A stretch of DNA of 5,466 nt, taken from an uncultured Collinsella sp. Its GTDB lineage: Bacteria; Actinomycetota; Coriobacteriia; Coriobacteriales; Coriobacteriaceae. Shown piece by piece: positions 5,401 through 5,466 of this stretch; position 1 is the stretch's first letter; every line of letters begins with the position of its first letter. The notes beneath the pieces were generated by a model. It was not told the origin of the DNA. It worked only from the letters and a program-made list of their open reading frames with translations, and did not search any database. The translations under genes were made by a program, and so were the position numbers. The stretch is taken from the NCBI GenBank assembly GCA_937950325.1, contig CALFDJ010000014.1, forward strand, positions 1 to 5,466, read 5' to 3'.

Positions 5401-5418
5401 CGAGTCTGTCGCTCGGCC
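5401..5418. repeat. 18-base direct repeat, copy 2 (upstream of membrane-protein gene)
   Basis: CGAGTCTGTCGCTCGGCC matches 5258-5275 at 17 of 18 bases in the same orientation, 143 bases away. It lies in the 85-base GC-rich stretch before the right edge, where I see no other gene or clear promoter. A TAGACT (5457-5452, minus strand) could be a -10, but its -35 would fall outside the window. Confidence 0.5.
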
Positions 5419-5466
5419 CGCGCGCCCGTTCCGTGCGCGCCGTCGCCGGCCAGTCTAGGGCCGTGC

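Noticed and set aside
1..5466. CRISPR array, tRNA, rRNA, insertion-sequence ends or transposase
   Set aside because: No regularly spaced repeats, cloverleaf-like sequence, rRNA motif or transposase-like protein was found on either strand.

Overview
The window is accessory-type DNA from a Gram-positive bacterium, most likely an actinobacterium of the Bifidobacterium kind. This rests on strong AGGAGG-type ribosome sites, a very GC-rich right edge and the style of the proteins; no marker gene settles the genus. Base composition is mosaic. Hand counts of single 60-base stretches give about 40% GC near 901-960, 62% near 3361-3420, 42% near 4621-4680 and 78% near 5281-5340.

Layout. (1) Positions 1-1052, minus strand, hold a long reading frame cut by the left edge, at least 350 codons. 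It resembles the C-terminal-domain proteins of ABC-three-component (ABC-3C) conflict systems, recognised from memory. (2) Positions 1053-1466 are a 414-base divergent control region with no convincing gene but several inverted repeats. (3) A plus-strand cassette of three genes follows: a small regulator with a sigma-70 region-4-like helix-turn-helix (1467-2063), a coupled 76-residue cysteine-containing protein (2063-2293), and a 798-residue protein (2388-4784). The last carries four peptidoglycan-binding-like repeats, a DUF1906 glycoside-hydrolase-like domain and an unassigned helical C-terminal domain. Two hairpins lie between the second and third genes. (4) A bidirectional hairpin separates this cassette from a convergent minus-strand gene (4884-5381) for a protein with an acidic tail and three membrane segments.

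How they may work together (inference): the region-4-like protein and its coupled small partner probably regulate the cassette. Its main product is a large cell-wall-directed protein with no visible signal peptide. Such a protein would need lysis, a dedicated exporter or an intracellular role. The convergent membrane protein is a candidate exporter or holin helper, or immunity factor, but it may simply be an unrelated neighbour. Together with the conflict-system-like gene on the left, the window looks like part of a defence or competition island.
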